In this document: piece after piece, positions 24,160 through 36,700 of the stretch
Layout of the letters: every line of letters starts with the position of its first letter
How positions within the stretch are numbered: position 1 is the stretch's first letter
NCBI GenBank assembly: GCA_035578905.1
Contig: JAQJVL010000004.1
Location: forward strand, 1,714,082 to 1,778,081
DNA: 64,000 nucleotides
Direction: 5' to 3'
From: Stictocephala bisonia
Taxonomy: Eukaryota; Arthropoda; Insecta; Hemiptera; Membracidae
Notes under the pieces: model-generated
The model's database searches: none
The model's input: only the letters and a program-made list of their open reading frames with translations
Told to the model about the DNA's origin: nothing
Program-made: the position numbers and the translations under genes

Positions 24160-24980
24160 CCTTTCTATAACTTTAAGGGTGAAATAAATATTTACTTTTA
24201 ACTCTTTTATGAAAGTGACTCGCATTTGTAAAGAACTATAAATCGTTGGCCCGCTTTCTGACAATTATTCTTAAAAATACAGGAAAATAGGCAAAGGCTT
24301 GAGATAAAATTAGTAAACCTACCTGTTACAAAGAAAATTTGTTTTATTTACAGACTGTCAAGTGAGAAAATGTTTTATTATTAGATTTAAACTTTTTGGA
24401 CGAATTAAAACAACCGTTTAGTGACTAATCCTTTAAATGTATATTTAACTACTGAAATGTTACTTTGATTTTCATGAAAATATTAAATACCATGCTGGGA
24501 AAAGTCATCTTTCATTAGAACCAGTCATTGTAAAAACTGCTTAGTTTCAAAACGTCCCTATAATTGAACAATGCAAATAAATTCAATATACGCGATTTCA
24601 AACTTATTCCCGTATTAATCAAACAGAAAAATGCAAAATATCCTTCAAAAGGCATTTGTAAAAGAATATTACAATCGTGCAGGTAACAAGTAAAAATTTG
24701 AAATAAACTATGTATTTGGATTTTCTTAAAAATGAGATATAAAGTTGGATAGTGAAAAAAATTACTTACACATTTATTAATTGAACTTATTATAGTACAT
24801 AAGTCACCCACAGGCCAAGTGTGTTGCTTTGTATCAAGTACATTGAAAATATATCTAACTTGAATACCAACAAACTAAAGAAATAAAAGTAGAAATTTAA
24901 TTACGTACACTTCCGAACGATACAAAATCAAATCTAAACCAAAGGGATTAATCAAACCATGCTCTTTGGAATGATTACAG
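24160..24980. other. Remainder of intron 2
   Basis: AT-rich, no repeats or genes seen. It ends at the exon 3 acceptor. Confidence 0.5.
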
Positions 24981-25130
24981 TGGGCAGAATGGGAACTAGC
25001 CTGACTGACGATGACTACCAGGAACTATTGGAGCGGCTCAGGATGGCGGACTTCCTCTACACCGAGTACTCGTTAGAGGAGGTCATTTACCAGTTGGCAA
25101 AGGTCATGTTCTCTCAGTCTCTCGTAAGAG
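24981..25130 (+). CDS. Exon 3 of unrecognised helical protein
   Basis: The acceptor is GGAATGATTACAG. The exon opens TG GGC AGA and is read in phase with the A left over from exon 2. It encodes GRMGTSLTDDDYQELLERLR, then MADFLYTEYSLEEVIYQLAK and VMFSQSL: an acidic turn followed by two amphipathic helices. Two donors fit. AGAG|GTAACG after 25130 (phase 1) joins exon 4 at 28652. CTC|GTAAGA after 25123 (phase 0) joins a second acceptor at 28663. Both keep frame and differ by six residues, so this may be a genuine alternative junction. An ATG at 24959 lies in the intron and is not the start. The donor end of this exon resembles the unit of the minisatellite that follows. Confidence 0.78.
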
Positions 25131-26215
25131 GTAACGATCGTGTTATTATATGTAATTGGTTATTAAAGCGTTGTGATCTATCACAAGTAACACAATATGT
25201 TTGGATACTTCGTAGGTTCTTATGGTGCTCGTATATTGTCTCGTCAGACTCGTCAGAGGTAACGATAATGATCTTGTCTGTAATAGGGTTTTACGATTTT
25301 GTGACCTAACAGCGTCTCATCAGAAGTAACAATAATGTTCCTGTCCGTAATAGGGTTTTACGATTTTGTGACATAACAGCGTCTCGTCAGAAGTAACCAT
25401 AATGTTCCTGTCCGTAATGGGTTTTTACAGTGTTATGACCTAACAGCGTCTCGTCACAAGTAACGATAATGTTCCTGTCCGTAATGGGTTTTTACAATTT
25501 TGTGACCTAGCAGCGTCTCGTCGGAAGTAGCGATAATTTTCCTGTCTGTAATGAGGTTTTACAATGTTGTGACCTAGCAGCGTCTCGTCAGAAGTAACGA
25601 TAATGTTCCTGTGCGTAATGGGTTTTTACAATGTTGTGACCTAACAGCGTCTCGTCAGAAGTAACGATAATGTTTCTGTCCATAATGGGGTTTTACAATG
25701 TTGTGACCTAACAGCGTCTCGTCAGAAGTAACGATAATGTTCCTGTCCGTAATGGGTTTTTACAATGTTGTGATCCAACAGCGTCTCGTCAAAAGTAACG
25801 ACAATGTTCCTGTCCGTAATGGGTTTTTACAATATTGTGACCTAGCAGAGTCAAATCAAAAGTAACGATAATGTTATTGTCCGTAATGGGTTTTTACAAT
25901 GTTGTGACCTAACAGCGTCTCGTCAGAAGTAACGATAATCTTCATGTCCGTAATGGGTTTTTACAATGTTGTGACCTAGCAGCGTCTCGTCAGAAGTAAC
26001 GATAATGTTCCTGTCCGTAATGGGTTTTTACAATGTTGTCATCTAACAGCGTCTCGTCAAAAGTAACGACAATGTTCCTGTCCGTAATGGGTTTTTACAA
26101 TATTGTGACCTAGCAGAGTCAAATCAAAAGTAACGATAATGTTATTGTCCGTAATGGGTTTTTACAATGTTGGGACCTAACACCGTCTCGTCAGAAGAAA
26201 CAGAGTAATGTTATT
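25114..26215 (+). repeat. ~67-bp minisatellite starting at the exon 3 donor
   Basis: About 17 units containing CGTCTCGTCAGAAGTAACGA, then TAATGTTCCTGTCCGTAATG and TTTTTACAATGTTGTGACCT. The first, most diverged unit overlaps the end of exon 3: its TCTCTCGTAAGAGGTAACGA aligns base for base with the unit start. Most units retain GTAACG, the donor form of the chosen exon 3 junction, but preceded by A rather than G. Confidence 0.9.
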
Positions 26216-26394
26216 ATTCCTAATGGGCTCTTACAATATTTTAACGCATTTCTATCACGACTGAGGTAGTAATGTTTAACAGGAGAATAACCTTTAAAAG
26301 ATGAATATGTTTTTAAATATGTTCTGTCCTATGAAATTGAACATTTTTTAATTCTATGATATTTTTATTTCTGAACATTTAAGGATATTTTTTA

Positions 26395-26611
26395 TTTTAA
26401 GGAGATCGCGGCGATGCTCGGAAAAGTACCACACACTATCGGACCCCGAAAAGACATCGGTTCGATCTTTTCTTTGATCTTTTAACAGAGATTGCCTCCA
26501 GGTCACTCGGTACGATCCTTGCCTTCGATCTGATGACTAGTTCGATGTTAGGGGGCCCCATTGACTATCGACCTTCTCGCTCCTCGGTCCGAAATCTTGT
26601 TCGGGCAAAAG
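26395..26611. other. GC-rich island next to a SINE
   Basis: The local base composition is far richer in G+C and CpG than its surroundings, with many GATC words (CGATCTTTT, CGATCCTTG). It directly precedes SINE copy b and may be part of a longer composite element. No coding frame is supported. Confidence 0.4.
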
Positions 26612-26757
26612 TCCGATTGCGTGTGCCCGGGTTATGGCTTTGGACTTCGGGTCAAATTTCTAAAGTTCGAATCCCTAAGTAAACGGTCGGTACATCATTC
26701 GTTGAATAAATTAAACGCACAGTCTTATAGGCCCGTGTGAAACTGGCGAACGAAGTT
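26612..26757 (+). mobile_element. tRNA-derived SINE, copy b (plus strand)
   Basis: It contains TATGGCTTTGGACTTCGGGT, the B box AAGTTCGAATCCC, the core CATTCGTTGAATAAAT and the tail section TAGGCCCGTGTGAAACTGGC. It is the only copy in plus orientation and is diverged from the other five. Confidence 0.65.
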
Positions 26758-26759
26758 AA

Positions 26760-27742
26760 AAACAATATTTTTATTTCCTTAATTTACATATTTCATTTCA
26801 ATTGGGCTTAGTAATTGTGAAGAGGAATTAAGGTGATTGGAGTGAGCAACGTTGGCTCTTATAGTTTGGTTAGCCTCATTACTTTGTTTTAGTGTAGAAA
26901 AAACTTCAATACCATTTGACAAGGTGCTGCTAGCCTGTGAGTTTCTGAAACATGTGTCTCTTCTCTGAAACTCAAACCTTTAGTGTTACAACTACAGTAC
27001 ATGACAGTGCAGTTGCATGATAGAGTCAAAATTATTTGCCATTTCACTTCTTAGAAATCTAACTTTGTAGCTAACTAAACTTAATCATTAAAAAATGAAT
27101 GAATGAACATTTATAATTATTTCCAGCTTAGAATGAAATTAATATGAAGCACAGCACAAATACACAATTACATTATACACTGAGTTTCAGTTTGAGAGAC
27201 AAAATTTCAACATAAAACGTTTAATTAATGTTGAATTTTTGAACATTATCGTAAAACTTAACTATAAGTAAAAATTAAAACAAAAGAAAGATATAAAAGT
27301 ATATACTATAGCTAAGAAAATAATCTTATATAGACGCTTATGTGAAGGCCTGAGCTGTACAATTCAACCTATACAAAGTATGAATTAAAATCAGCCGGAA
27401 TAAAATTATAGAAATCGATAAAAAATTAAAATAAAATAATAATATTTATAAAATCGATACATAATCAAAAATAAAATAAATAAATAAAAACAAAATGCAA
27501 ACGAAAAGGTAAAAATGTAATTTACAAGAGAAGTAAAAATGAATTGTGTTGATCTTGAGTGGGAAAATTGACCTGACGAGTGATGAATGTTAAATTGGAT
27601 TTGTGGTACTCTGAATGATACAAGACACATTTATCTCATGTATGATGTGAGTAATTGATAATAGTAATGTTATACAATACAATTATTAAGTGATGTATGC
27701 TACAATAAAGTTAAAAAAATGTATTTACTCTTTTATACATTT
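26760..27742. other. Part of intron 3; no gene seen
   Basis: Very AT-rich, with stop-poor low-complexity stretches near 27420-27630. No domain, repeat family or exon was recognised. Confidence 0.4.
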
Positions 27743-28560
27743 GAATAAATGAATAATGAATAAATGATTTATTTCCATCAATAACATGACATTTTAAAAA
27801 CAAATAAGACAAAAACTTGGAAAATAATGCTGACCAGTTACCAGTATATGGCCAACATAAGTCCAACTATTAAGAAAAATGAAATAAAAAGTGTCCAGAT
27901 TCACTTAAACAACTTGTAAGCTCTTTGCAACAGCTGCTGCTCTTGAATTAAAATTAAATTATATCTATACTGTGTCAGTACATAACACAATTTATACAAA
28001 ATTATAAACATTTGACTTATATTAATATAAAAAATAATAAGTATATAAACAATGTAAAAAATAAGAAAATATAGGTAGGAAAAAATATTGCTATTGGTTT
28101 AAAAGATTAAAATTGTTGGTTAGGATATTACTGAATTTAAAAAGTCAATTTTTTCTTGGAGAAGGATTGCAATGCAGAACAAAAAGATTTTATATTGAGA
28201 GAGTTTTTTTACATGAATAGGTAATTGATAAAAATATTTAGGTCCATTGTATAAATACGCTTGTCTAAAAACTACTTTACAGACTTTAGGGATTCTAAAA
28301 GATTTAGCTACAAATTTACTGGTTTTATAAAAAATGTCATTGGTCCCTTGATTTCCACTTCTGATATAAAATATTCTTAACACTTTATATACGTATAGAT
28401 GTTGTATTGGTAGTATTTTTAATTCTGAATATAAAGGAAAAGAGTTATCTCATTTTTGCTTTTTTTAAATGAGACGGATATAATGATTTTGAGTAGTTCT
28501 TAGTCTATCTAATAGATATTTGAAAGCATTTCCCCAACAAATTATTTAGGCCTACGATAA
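27743..28560 (-). mobile_element. LINE 3' end fragment
   Basis: The minus strand at 28383-28120 reads MLRIFYIRSGNQGTNDIFYK to QAYLYNGPKYFYQLP, matching in layout the GNQGT C-terminal section of the fragment at 1.4-1.7 kb. The 3' end has AAATAAATC followed by ATTCATTT-type repeats at 27743-27775. The upstream boundary is uncertain. Confidence 0.75.
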
Positions 28561-28651
28561 AGAAGTTGACAAATAACTTTTATTTTCCTTAAGCTTAACA
28601 ATGTTCAGCACAAAACAACGCAATGAAGCTAATAAGTAACTATGTTTTAAG

Positions 28652-28753
28652 GGAGTTCGGAGGCTCAAGAAGCACTGCAGAAGTTCACTGGTTTCCTGGA
28701 GACGGAGGCAGAAAATGGCAGGATATCCCACGGTCTTGAAAAGAAAATTCTAG
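28652..28753 (+). CDS. Exon 4 of unrecognised helical protein
   Basis: Preceded by TATGTTTTAAG and ended by ATTCTAG|GTCAGT; 102 nt, phase 1 in and phase 1 out. It reads SSEAQEALQKFTGFLETEAE then NGRISHGLEKKIL, two helices with hydrophobic faces separated by a polar turn. An alternative acceptor 11 nt downstream (CGGAG|GCTCAAG, exon from 28663) pairs in frame with the alternative exon 3 donor. The acceptor polypyrimidine tract is weak, which would suit variable use. The two other reading frames are less plausible, since one contains a stop before the donor. Confidence 0.75.
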   Translation, partial: GVRRLKKHCRSSLVSWRRRQKMAGYPTVLKRKF

Positions 28754-28997
28754 GTCAGTAAAATATCCCATTTAGAATAGTATTCATTAAAACATGTAGT
28801 AGCCAGCCTACTGCTGTGCATATATTCAGTAAAGAGTTTGCAATTAAAAAAGGTAGTTTTTTTTTAAATTTAGATTTATCTAAAAGTGGCACCATACATG
28901 AGAACATTATCCAGTGATATCTTCATGTAATACGATTTTCAACTAAGAACGTTTGAAAATCATGTAATATGTACTTTAGGAGCAGATATATTTTATT

Positions 28998-29420
28998 CGC
29001 AGGCCGCATAGAAAACGACATTTTCATCGCAGTGGTGCAAGTGAGATAGAAAAGTACTCTTGTCCCAATGTGTAATTATATTAACCACGATGATGAAAGG
29101 CTGTGTGCTGGCGGTGCAATAGCAAATCTCGCCCACTACTTCATTAGCAGCAGTGACCACTAGTTGGTTTTTATTAACACCAATTATTCAAGCATTAAAT
29201 TAAATAACAATTAATAATACCAATAGCGCAATGAGTAATAATGTAAACTATAACAAGCAACTAAACGAACTTGTATAGTAAAATACATTTTTTATAAATT
29301 GAACACTGTTGTAGAAGTTGAACCCTTGAGGGAGGAACTTAGTCACGCCCGTGAAGTAAGACAGCTCAGAGTTGGAAAAATTAACTCCTCAGCCGCTGAA
29401 ACCCCGACATCCACTAAATA
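28998..29420 (+). repeat. Dispersed repeat R2 with tRNA-like 3' part, plus-strand copy
   Basis: It shares an ordered series of blocks with 44950-45440 in opposite orientation: AAAACGACATTTTC-like start, GGTGCAAGT, GTGTGTAATT-type block, CTGGCGGTGCAATAGCAA, TTAGCAGCAGTGACCA, and AGTCACGCCCGTGAAGTAAG. The last part (AAGACAGCTCAGAGTTGG) corresponds to GTAGCTCAGCGGTGGATAG in the other copy, a tRNA A-box-like sequence. It is probably a composite SINE. Confidence 0.65.
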
Positions 29421-29847
29421 TAACATGCAGGTCACTTACTATCCAGCCTTATTATAGTTATCAAGTTGGTTTCTTATATTGAGCATACTAAGCCATTAAA
29501 AACTGCAATTCTTAGCATGAAATCTAACTACTAAAAATAATAAATAAAAAATTCAGAACAATTGATTTAGATTTTCGGCTTTTTTATTTGTTATCTAACA
29601 ATGTATTTCTTAACATGAATATAATCATAAACATTTAAACTAATTATAAACAAATCAAAATAAATATAAACAACATATCAACAAAGAATATCAACTGCCA
29701 AAATCTCGAGTAACGTGGCAGTGCTACAATAATATTTACATAATGAAAACCAAAAAAATTTAAAGTTTAACGGTAAATGGTATTGAAATATAATAATCTA
29801 ATGTTTAAGACAAATCTAAATACATTCTATAAGCGTCTACTGTCGGC

Positions 29848-30260
29848 GCAGAAATTGTGTGCACCCGAGTTTGGAGTTTCATTCATAAGGAACTAAGAGG
29901 CCTACGAAAAATCTAACCACACCTTTGTTTTCCTCGTTTAATTGCACGTTTCATGTTAATTTATTTTACTATAAGTTTTAATAATGTTTATCCTAGTTGG
30001 AACAAAACAGACCGGAATTTCAACTAGTTTTCACCGTACATCAAATTTACATTGTTATTACTCGAAACCCCGTTAATTTATCGCATTTATATTTTAATAC
30101 CTGATTGAAAGGAATGTTTTCTATAAGTTTTGTAAATTTTAGATTTTTAACTTCTCGAGAAAAAAATTTTTATCAAGTCTCTGAAACATTGTTTTCTTGG
30201 CTTCGAGAGGTCGTAAAACTACTTACTTGGTCTCGTTGTAATCCTTATGACATGTATAGT
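29848..30260 (+). repeat. Dispersed repeat R3, plus-strand copy
   Basis: It starts at CTACTGTCGGCGCAGAAATT and runs through CCCGAGTTTGGAG, GAGGCCTACGAAAAAT, AGTTGGAACAAAACAG, CCCCGTTAATTTATCG and TTGTTTTCTTGGCTTC. The same order is found inverted at 57997-58432 at moderate identity. It also lies within the segment that reappears, distorted, at 38.5-38.9 kb. Nature unknown; no coding. Confidence 0.7.
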
Positions 30261-30788
30261 TACGATAAATTACTTTAATATATGTAAGTACATGCAGTAA
30301 TTTTATATTGATTTATATCAATTTAAAATAACTTTAAATTTATATTGATTTAAATCATTATAAAATACTTGCATATACTACTTATAGTTATTTACCACTT
30401 TATAGTTGGAAAAAAAGGAAGATATTTGTTTCAACAGAAATTTGGGGAAATATTATTTAAATAGGGGTTCTACTCTGGATATTTAATTATTAATATTTTT
30501 ATGATTTGTCCATCGTTACTGCTACAGTTATTGAAGTAATGAAAATAAATGTGTTGCGTACTATATGTGTTTTAACATGGGGCCATTATAAGTTAATGTT
30601 ATAATAAAATAGGAATAAATGTTATTGTGAAGTTCAAATAAATAATTAGGCTTAACATCATTGATCAAATTAATGTAGTAAATAACTCTGATCCTCGGCA
30701 GGCCAGAGGTGCTGGTCAATGCAGCGAGTTCCTTTCCAAGTAGTTGACTCCTGCGGGGTTGTCTGAGTTTTGATTTAGCCCAACCATA
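30260..30788. other. Unique part of intron 4, present twice
   Basis: AT-rich, ending in GTCAATGCAGCGAGTTCC and a CCATGG. The 30570-30790 part recurs almost perfectly at 39200-39425. No gene seen. Confidence 0.5.
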
Positions 30789-33700
30789 TTCCATGGTAAG
30801 TTTGAATATTAGAAATGACCCTCAAACCATTTTTCAAAAGTTTCTTAGTACATTTTTATTTTAGTTTTTTTTTAAATTCATTTTTAAACTTCACTCGCCA
30901 GTTCACATGGGCCTACAGGCCTGTGCGTCAACTTTATTCAACGAGTGAAGTTCCGACTGTTGTCTCAGTGGGCATTCGAATCTTGGACTTTGCCTTCCGC
31001 AGTCCAAAGCCTTAGCCACTGAGCCACTACGCCGGCTTGGTGAGCTTCGATATTACAAACGACCCTCAAACCATTGGTCAGCTTGGATATTATAAACGAC
31101 CCTTAACCCGTTAGTGAGCTTGGGTATTATAAACGACCATTAACCCGTTAGTGAGCTTGGGTATTATAAACGACCATTAACCCGTAAGGAGCTTGGGTAT
31201 TATAAACGACCATTAACCCGTAAGTGAGCTTGGATATTATAAACAACCATTAACCCGTTAGTGAGCTTGGATATTATGAACAACCCTTAACCCGTTAGTT
31301 GGCTTGGATATTATAAACGACCATTAAACCGTTATTGAGCTTGGGTATTATAAACAACCATTAACCCGTTAGTAAGCTTGGGTGTTATAAACAACCCTTA
31401 ACCCGTTAGTGAGCTAGGGTATTATAAACAACCCTTGACCCGTTAGTGAGCTTGGATATTATAAACCACCACTAACCCGTTAGTGAGCTTGGATATTATA
31501 AACGACCCTTAACCCGTTAGTGAGCTTGGGTATTATAAACGACCATTAACCCGTTAGTAAGCTTGGGTATTATAAACGACCATTAACCCGTAAGGAGCTT
31601 GGGTATTATAAACGACCATTAACCCGTAAGTGAGCTTGGATATTATAAACAACCATTAACCCGTTAATGAGCTTGGATATTATGAACAACCCTTAACCCG
31701 TTAGTTGGCTTGGATATTATAAACGACCATTAAACCGTTATTGAGCTTGGGTATTATAAACAACCATTAACCCGTTAGTGAGCTTGGGTGTTATAAACAA
31801 CCCTTAACCCGTTAGTGAGCTAGGGTATTATAAACAACCCTTGACCCGTTAGTGAGCTTGGATATTATAAACCACCACTAACCCGTTAGTGAGCTTGGAT
31901 ATTATAAACGACCATTAAACCGTTAGTGAGCTTGGGTATTATAAACAACCATTAACCCGTTAGTGAGCTTGGGTGTTATAAACAACCATTAACCCGTTAG
32001 TTGGCTTGGATATTATAAACGACCATTAAACCGTTAGTGAGCTTGGGTATTATAAACAACCATTAACCCGTTAGTGAGCTTGGGTGTTATAAACAACCAT
32101 TAAACCGTTAGTTGGCTTGGATATTATAAACGACCATTAAACCGTTAGTGAGCTTGGGTATTATAAACAACCATTAACCCGTTAGTGAGCTTGGGTGTTA
32201 TAAACAACCCTTAACCCGTTAGTGAGCTAGGGTATTATAAACAACCCTTGACCCGTTAGTGAGCTTGGATATTATAAACCACCACTAACCCGTTAGTGAG
32301 CTTGGATATTATAAACGACCATTAAACCGTTAGTGAGCTAGGGTATTATAAACAACCCTTGACCCGTTAGTGAGCTTGGATATTATAAACCACCACTAAC
32401 CCGTTAGTGAGCTTGGATATTATAAACGACCATTAAACCGTTAGTGAGCTAGGGTATTATAAACAACCCTTGACCCGTTAGTGAGCTTGGATATTATAAA
32501 CCACCACTAACCCGTTAGTGAGCTTGGATATTATAAACGACCATTAAACCGTTAGTGAGCTTGGGTATTATAAACGACCCTTAACCCGTTAGTGAGCTTG
32601 GGTATTATAAACGACCATTAACCCGTTAGTGAGCTTGGATATTATAAACGACCATTAACCCGTAAGTGAGCTTGGATATTATAAACAACCATTAACCCGT
32701 TAGTGAGCTTGGATATTATGAACAACCCTTAACCCGTTAGTTAGCTTGGATATTATAAACGACCATTAAACCGTTATTGAGCTTGGGTATTATAAATAAC
32801 CATTAACCCGTTAGTGAGCTTGGGTGTTATAAACGACCATTAACCCGTAAGTGAGCTTGGATATTATAAACAACCATTAACCCATTAGTGAGCTTGGATA
32901 TTATAAACAACCATTAACCCGTTAGTGAGCTTGGATATTATGAACAACCCTTAACCCGTTAGTTAGCTTGGATATTATAAACGACCATTAAACCGTTATT
33001 GAGCTTGGGTATTATAAATAACCATTAACCCGTTAGTGAGCTTGGGTGTTATAAACGACCATTAACCCGTAAGGAGCTTGGGTATTATAAACGACCATTA
33101 ACCCGTAAGTGAGCTTGGATATTATAAACAACCATTAACCCGTTAGTGAGCTTGGATATTATGAACAACCCTTAACCCGTTAGTTAGCTTGGATATTATA
33201 AACGACCATTAAACCGTTATTGAGCTTGGGTATTATAAATAACCATTAACCCGTTAGTGAGCTTGGGTGTTATAAACAACCCTTAACCCGTTAGTGAGCT
33301 AGGGTATTATAAACAACCCTTGACCCGTTAGTGAGCTTGGATATTATAAACCACCACTAACCCGTTAGTGAGCTTGGATATTATAAACGACCATTAAACC
33401 GTTAGTGAGCTTGGGTATTATAAACAACCATTAACCCGTTAGTGAGCTTGGGTGTTATAAACAACCCTTAACCCGTTAGTGAGCTTGGATATTATAAACG
33501 ACCATTAAACCGTTATTGAGCTTGGGTATTATAAATAACCATTAACCCGTTAGTGAGCTTGGGTGTTATAAACGACCATTAACCCGTAAGTGAGCTTGGA
33601 TATTATAAACAACCATTAACCCGTTAGTGAGCTTGGATATTATAAACAACCATTAACCCGTTAGTGAGCTTGGATATTATGAACAACCCTTAACCCGTTA

Positions 33701-36700
33701 GTTAGCTTGGATATTATAAACGACCATTAAACCGTTATTGAGCTTGGGTATTATAAATAACCATTAACCCGTTAGTGAGCTTGGGTGTTATAAACGACCA
33801 TTAACCCGTAAGGAGCTTGGGTATTATAAACGACCATTAACCCGTAAGTGAGCTTGGATATTATAAACAACCATTAACCCGTTAGTGAGCTTGGATATTA
33901 TGAACAACCCTTAACCCGTTAGTTAGCTTGGATATTATAAACGACCATTAAACCGTTATTGAGCTTGGGTATTATAAATAACCATTAACCCGTTAGTGAG
34001 CTTGGGTGTTATAAACAACCCTTAACCCGTTAGTGAGCTAGGGTATTATAAACAACCCTTGACCCGTTAGTGAGCTTGGATATTATAAACCACCACTAAC
34101 CCGTTAGTGAGCTTGGATATTATAAACGACCATTAAACCGTTAGTGAGCTTGGGTATTATAAACAACCATTAACCCGTTAGTGAGCTTGGGTGTTATAAA
34201 CAACCCTTAACCCGTTAGTGAGCTTGGATATTATAAACAACCATTAACCCGTTAGTGAGCTTGGATATTATAAACAACCATTAACCCGTTAGTGAGCTTG
34301 GATAATATAAACGACCATTAAACCATTAGTAAGCTTGGGTATTATAAACAACCATTAACCCGTTAGTGAGCTTGGATAATATAAACAATCCGTAACCCGT
34401 TAGTGAGCTTGGATATTATAAACGACCCTTAACCCGTTAGTGAGCTTGGATAATATAAACGACCATTAACCCGTTAGTGAGCTTGGATAATATAAACGAC
34501 CCTCAACCCATTAGTAAGCTTGGATAATATAAACAACCCGTAACCCGTTAGTGAGCTTGGATATTATAAACGACCCTTAACCCGTTAGTGAGCTTGGATA
34601 ATATAAACGACCATTAACCCGTTAGTGAGCTTGGATAATATAAACGACCCTCAACCCGTTAGTAAGCTTGGATAATATAAACGACCCTTAACCCGTTAGT
34701 GAGCTTGGATAATATAAACGACCATTATCCCGTTAGTGAGCTTGGATAATATAAACGACCCTCAACCCGTTAGTAAGCTTGGATAATATAAACGACCCTT
34801 AACCCGTTAGTGAGCTTGGATAATATAAACGACCATTATCCCGTTAGTAAGCTTGGATAATATAAACGACCCTCAACCCGTTAGTAAGCTTGGATAATAT
34901 AAACGACCCTTAACCCGTTAGTGAGCTTGGATAATATAAACGACCATTAACCCGTTAGTGAGCTTGGATATTATAAACGACCATTAAACCGTTAGTGAGC
35001 TTGGGTATTATAAACAACCATTAACCCGTTAGTGAGCTTGGGTGTTATAAACGACCATTAAACCGTTAGTGAGCTTGGATATTATAAACGACCATTAAAC
35101 CGTTAGTGAGCTTGGGTATTATAAACAACCATTAACCCGTTAGTGAGCTTGGATATTATAAACGACCATTAAACCGTTAGTGAGCTTGGATATTATAAAC
35201 GACCATTATCCCGTTAGTGAGCTTGGATAATATAAACGACCCTCAACCCGTTAGTAAGCTTGGATAATATAAACGACCCTTAACCCGTTAGTGAGCTTGG
35301 ATAATATAAACGACCATTATCCCGTTAGTAAGCTTGGATAATATAAACGACCCTCAACCCGTTAGTAAGCTTGGATAATATAAACGACCCTTAACCCGTT
35401 AGTGAGCTTGGATATTATAAACCACCACTAACCCGTTAGTGAGCTTGGATATTATAAACGACCATTAAACCGTTAGTGAGCTTGGGTATTATAAACAACC
35501 ATTAACCCGTTAGTGAGCTTGGGTGTTATAAACAACCATTAACCCGTTAGTTGGCTTGGATATTATAAACGACCATTAAACCGTTAGTGAGCTTGGGTAT
35601 TATAAACAACCATTAACCCGTTAGTGAGCTTGGGTGTTATAAACAACCATTAAACCGTTAGTTGGCTTGGATATTATAAACGACCATTAAACCGTTAGTG
35701 AGCTTGGGTATTATAAACAACCATTAACCCGTTAGTGAGCTTGGGTGTTATAAACAACCCTTAACCCGTTAGTGAGCTAGGGTATTATAAACAACCCTTG
35801 ACCCGTTAGTGAGCTTGGATATTATAAACCACCACTAACCCGTTAGTGAGCTTGGATATTATAAACGACCATTAAACCGTTAGTGAGCTAGGGTATTATA
35901 AACAACCCTTGACCCGTTAGTGAGCTTGGATATTATAAACCACCACTAACCCGTTAGTGAGCTTGGATATTATAAACGACCATTAAACCGTTAGTGAGCT
36001 AGGGTATTATAAACAACCCTTGACCCGTTAGTGAGCTTGGATATTATAAACCACCACTAACCCGTTAGTGAGCTTGGATATTATAAACGACCATTAAACC
36101 GTTAGTGAGCTTGGGTATTATAAACGACCCTTAACCCGTTAGTGAGCTTGGGTATTATAAACGACCATTAACCCGTTAGTGAGCTTGGATATTATAAACG
36201 ACCATTAACCCGTAAGTGAGCTTGGATATTATAAACAACCATTAACCCGTTAGTGAGCTTGGATATTATGAACAACCCTTAACCCGTTAGTTAGCTTGGA
36301 TATTATAAACGACCATTAAACCGTTATTGAGCTTGGGTATTATAAATAACCATTAACCCGTTAGTGAGCTTGGGTGTTATAAACGACCATTAACCCGTAA
36401 GTGAGCTTGGATATTATAAACAACCATTAACCCGTTAGTGAGCTTGGATATTATAAACAACCATTAACCCGTTAGTGAGCTTGGATATTATGAACAACCC
36501 TTAACCCGTTAGTTAGCTTGGATATTATAAACGACCATTAAACCGTTATTGAGCTTGGGTATTATAAATAACCATTAACCCGTTAGTGAGCTTGGGTGTT
36601 ATAAACAACCCTTAACCCGTTAGTGAGCTAGGGTATTATAAACAACCCTTGACCCGTTAGTGAGCTTGGATATTATAAACCACCACTAACCCGTTAGTGA

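Noticed and set aside
24959..25309. 116-codon open frame treated as a separate gene from an ATG at 24959
   Set aside because: The ATG precedes the splice acceptor. The meaningful part is exon 3, and the remainder is intronic minisatellite.
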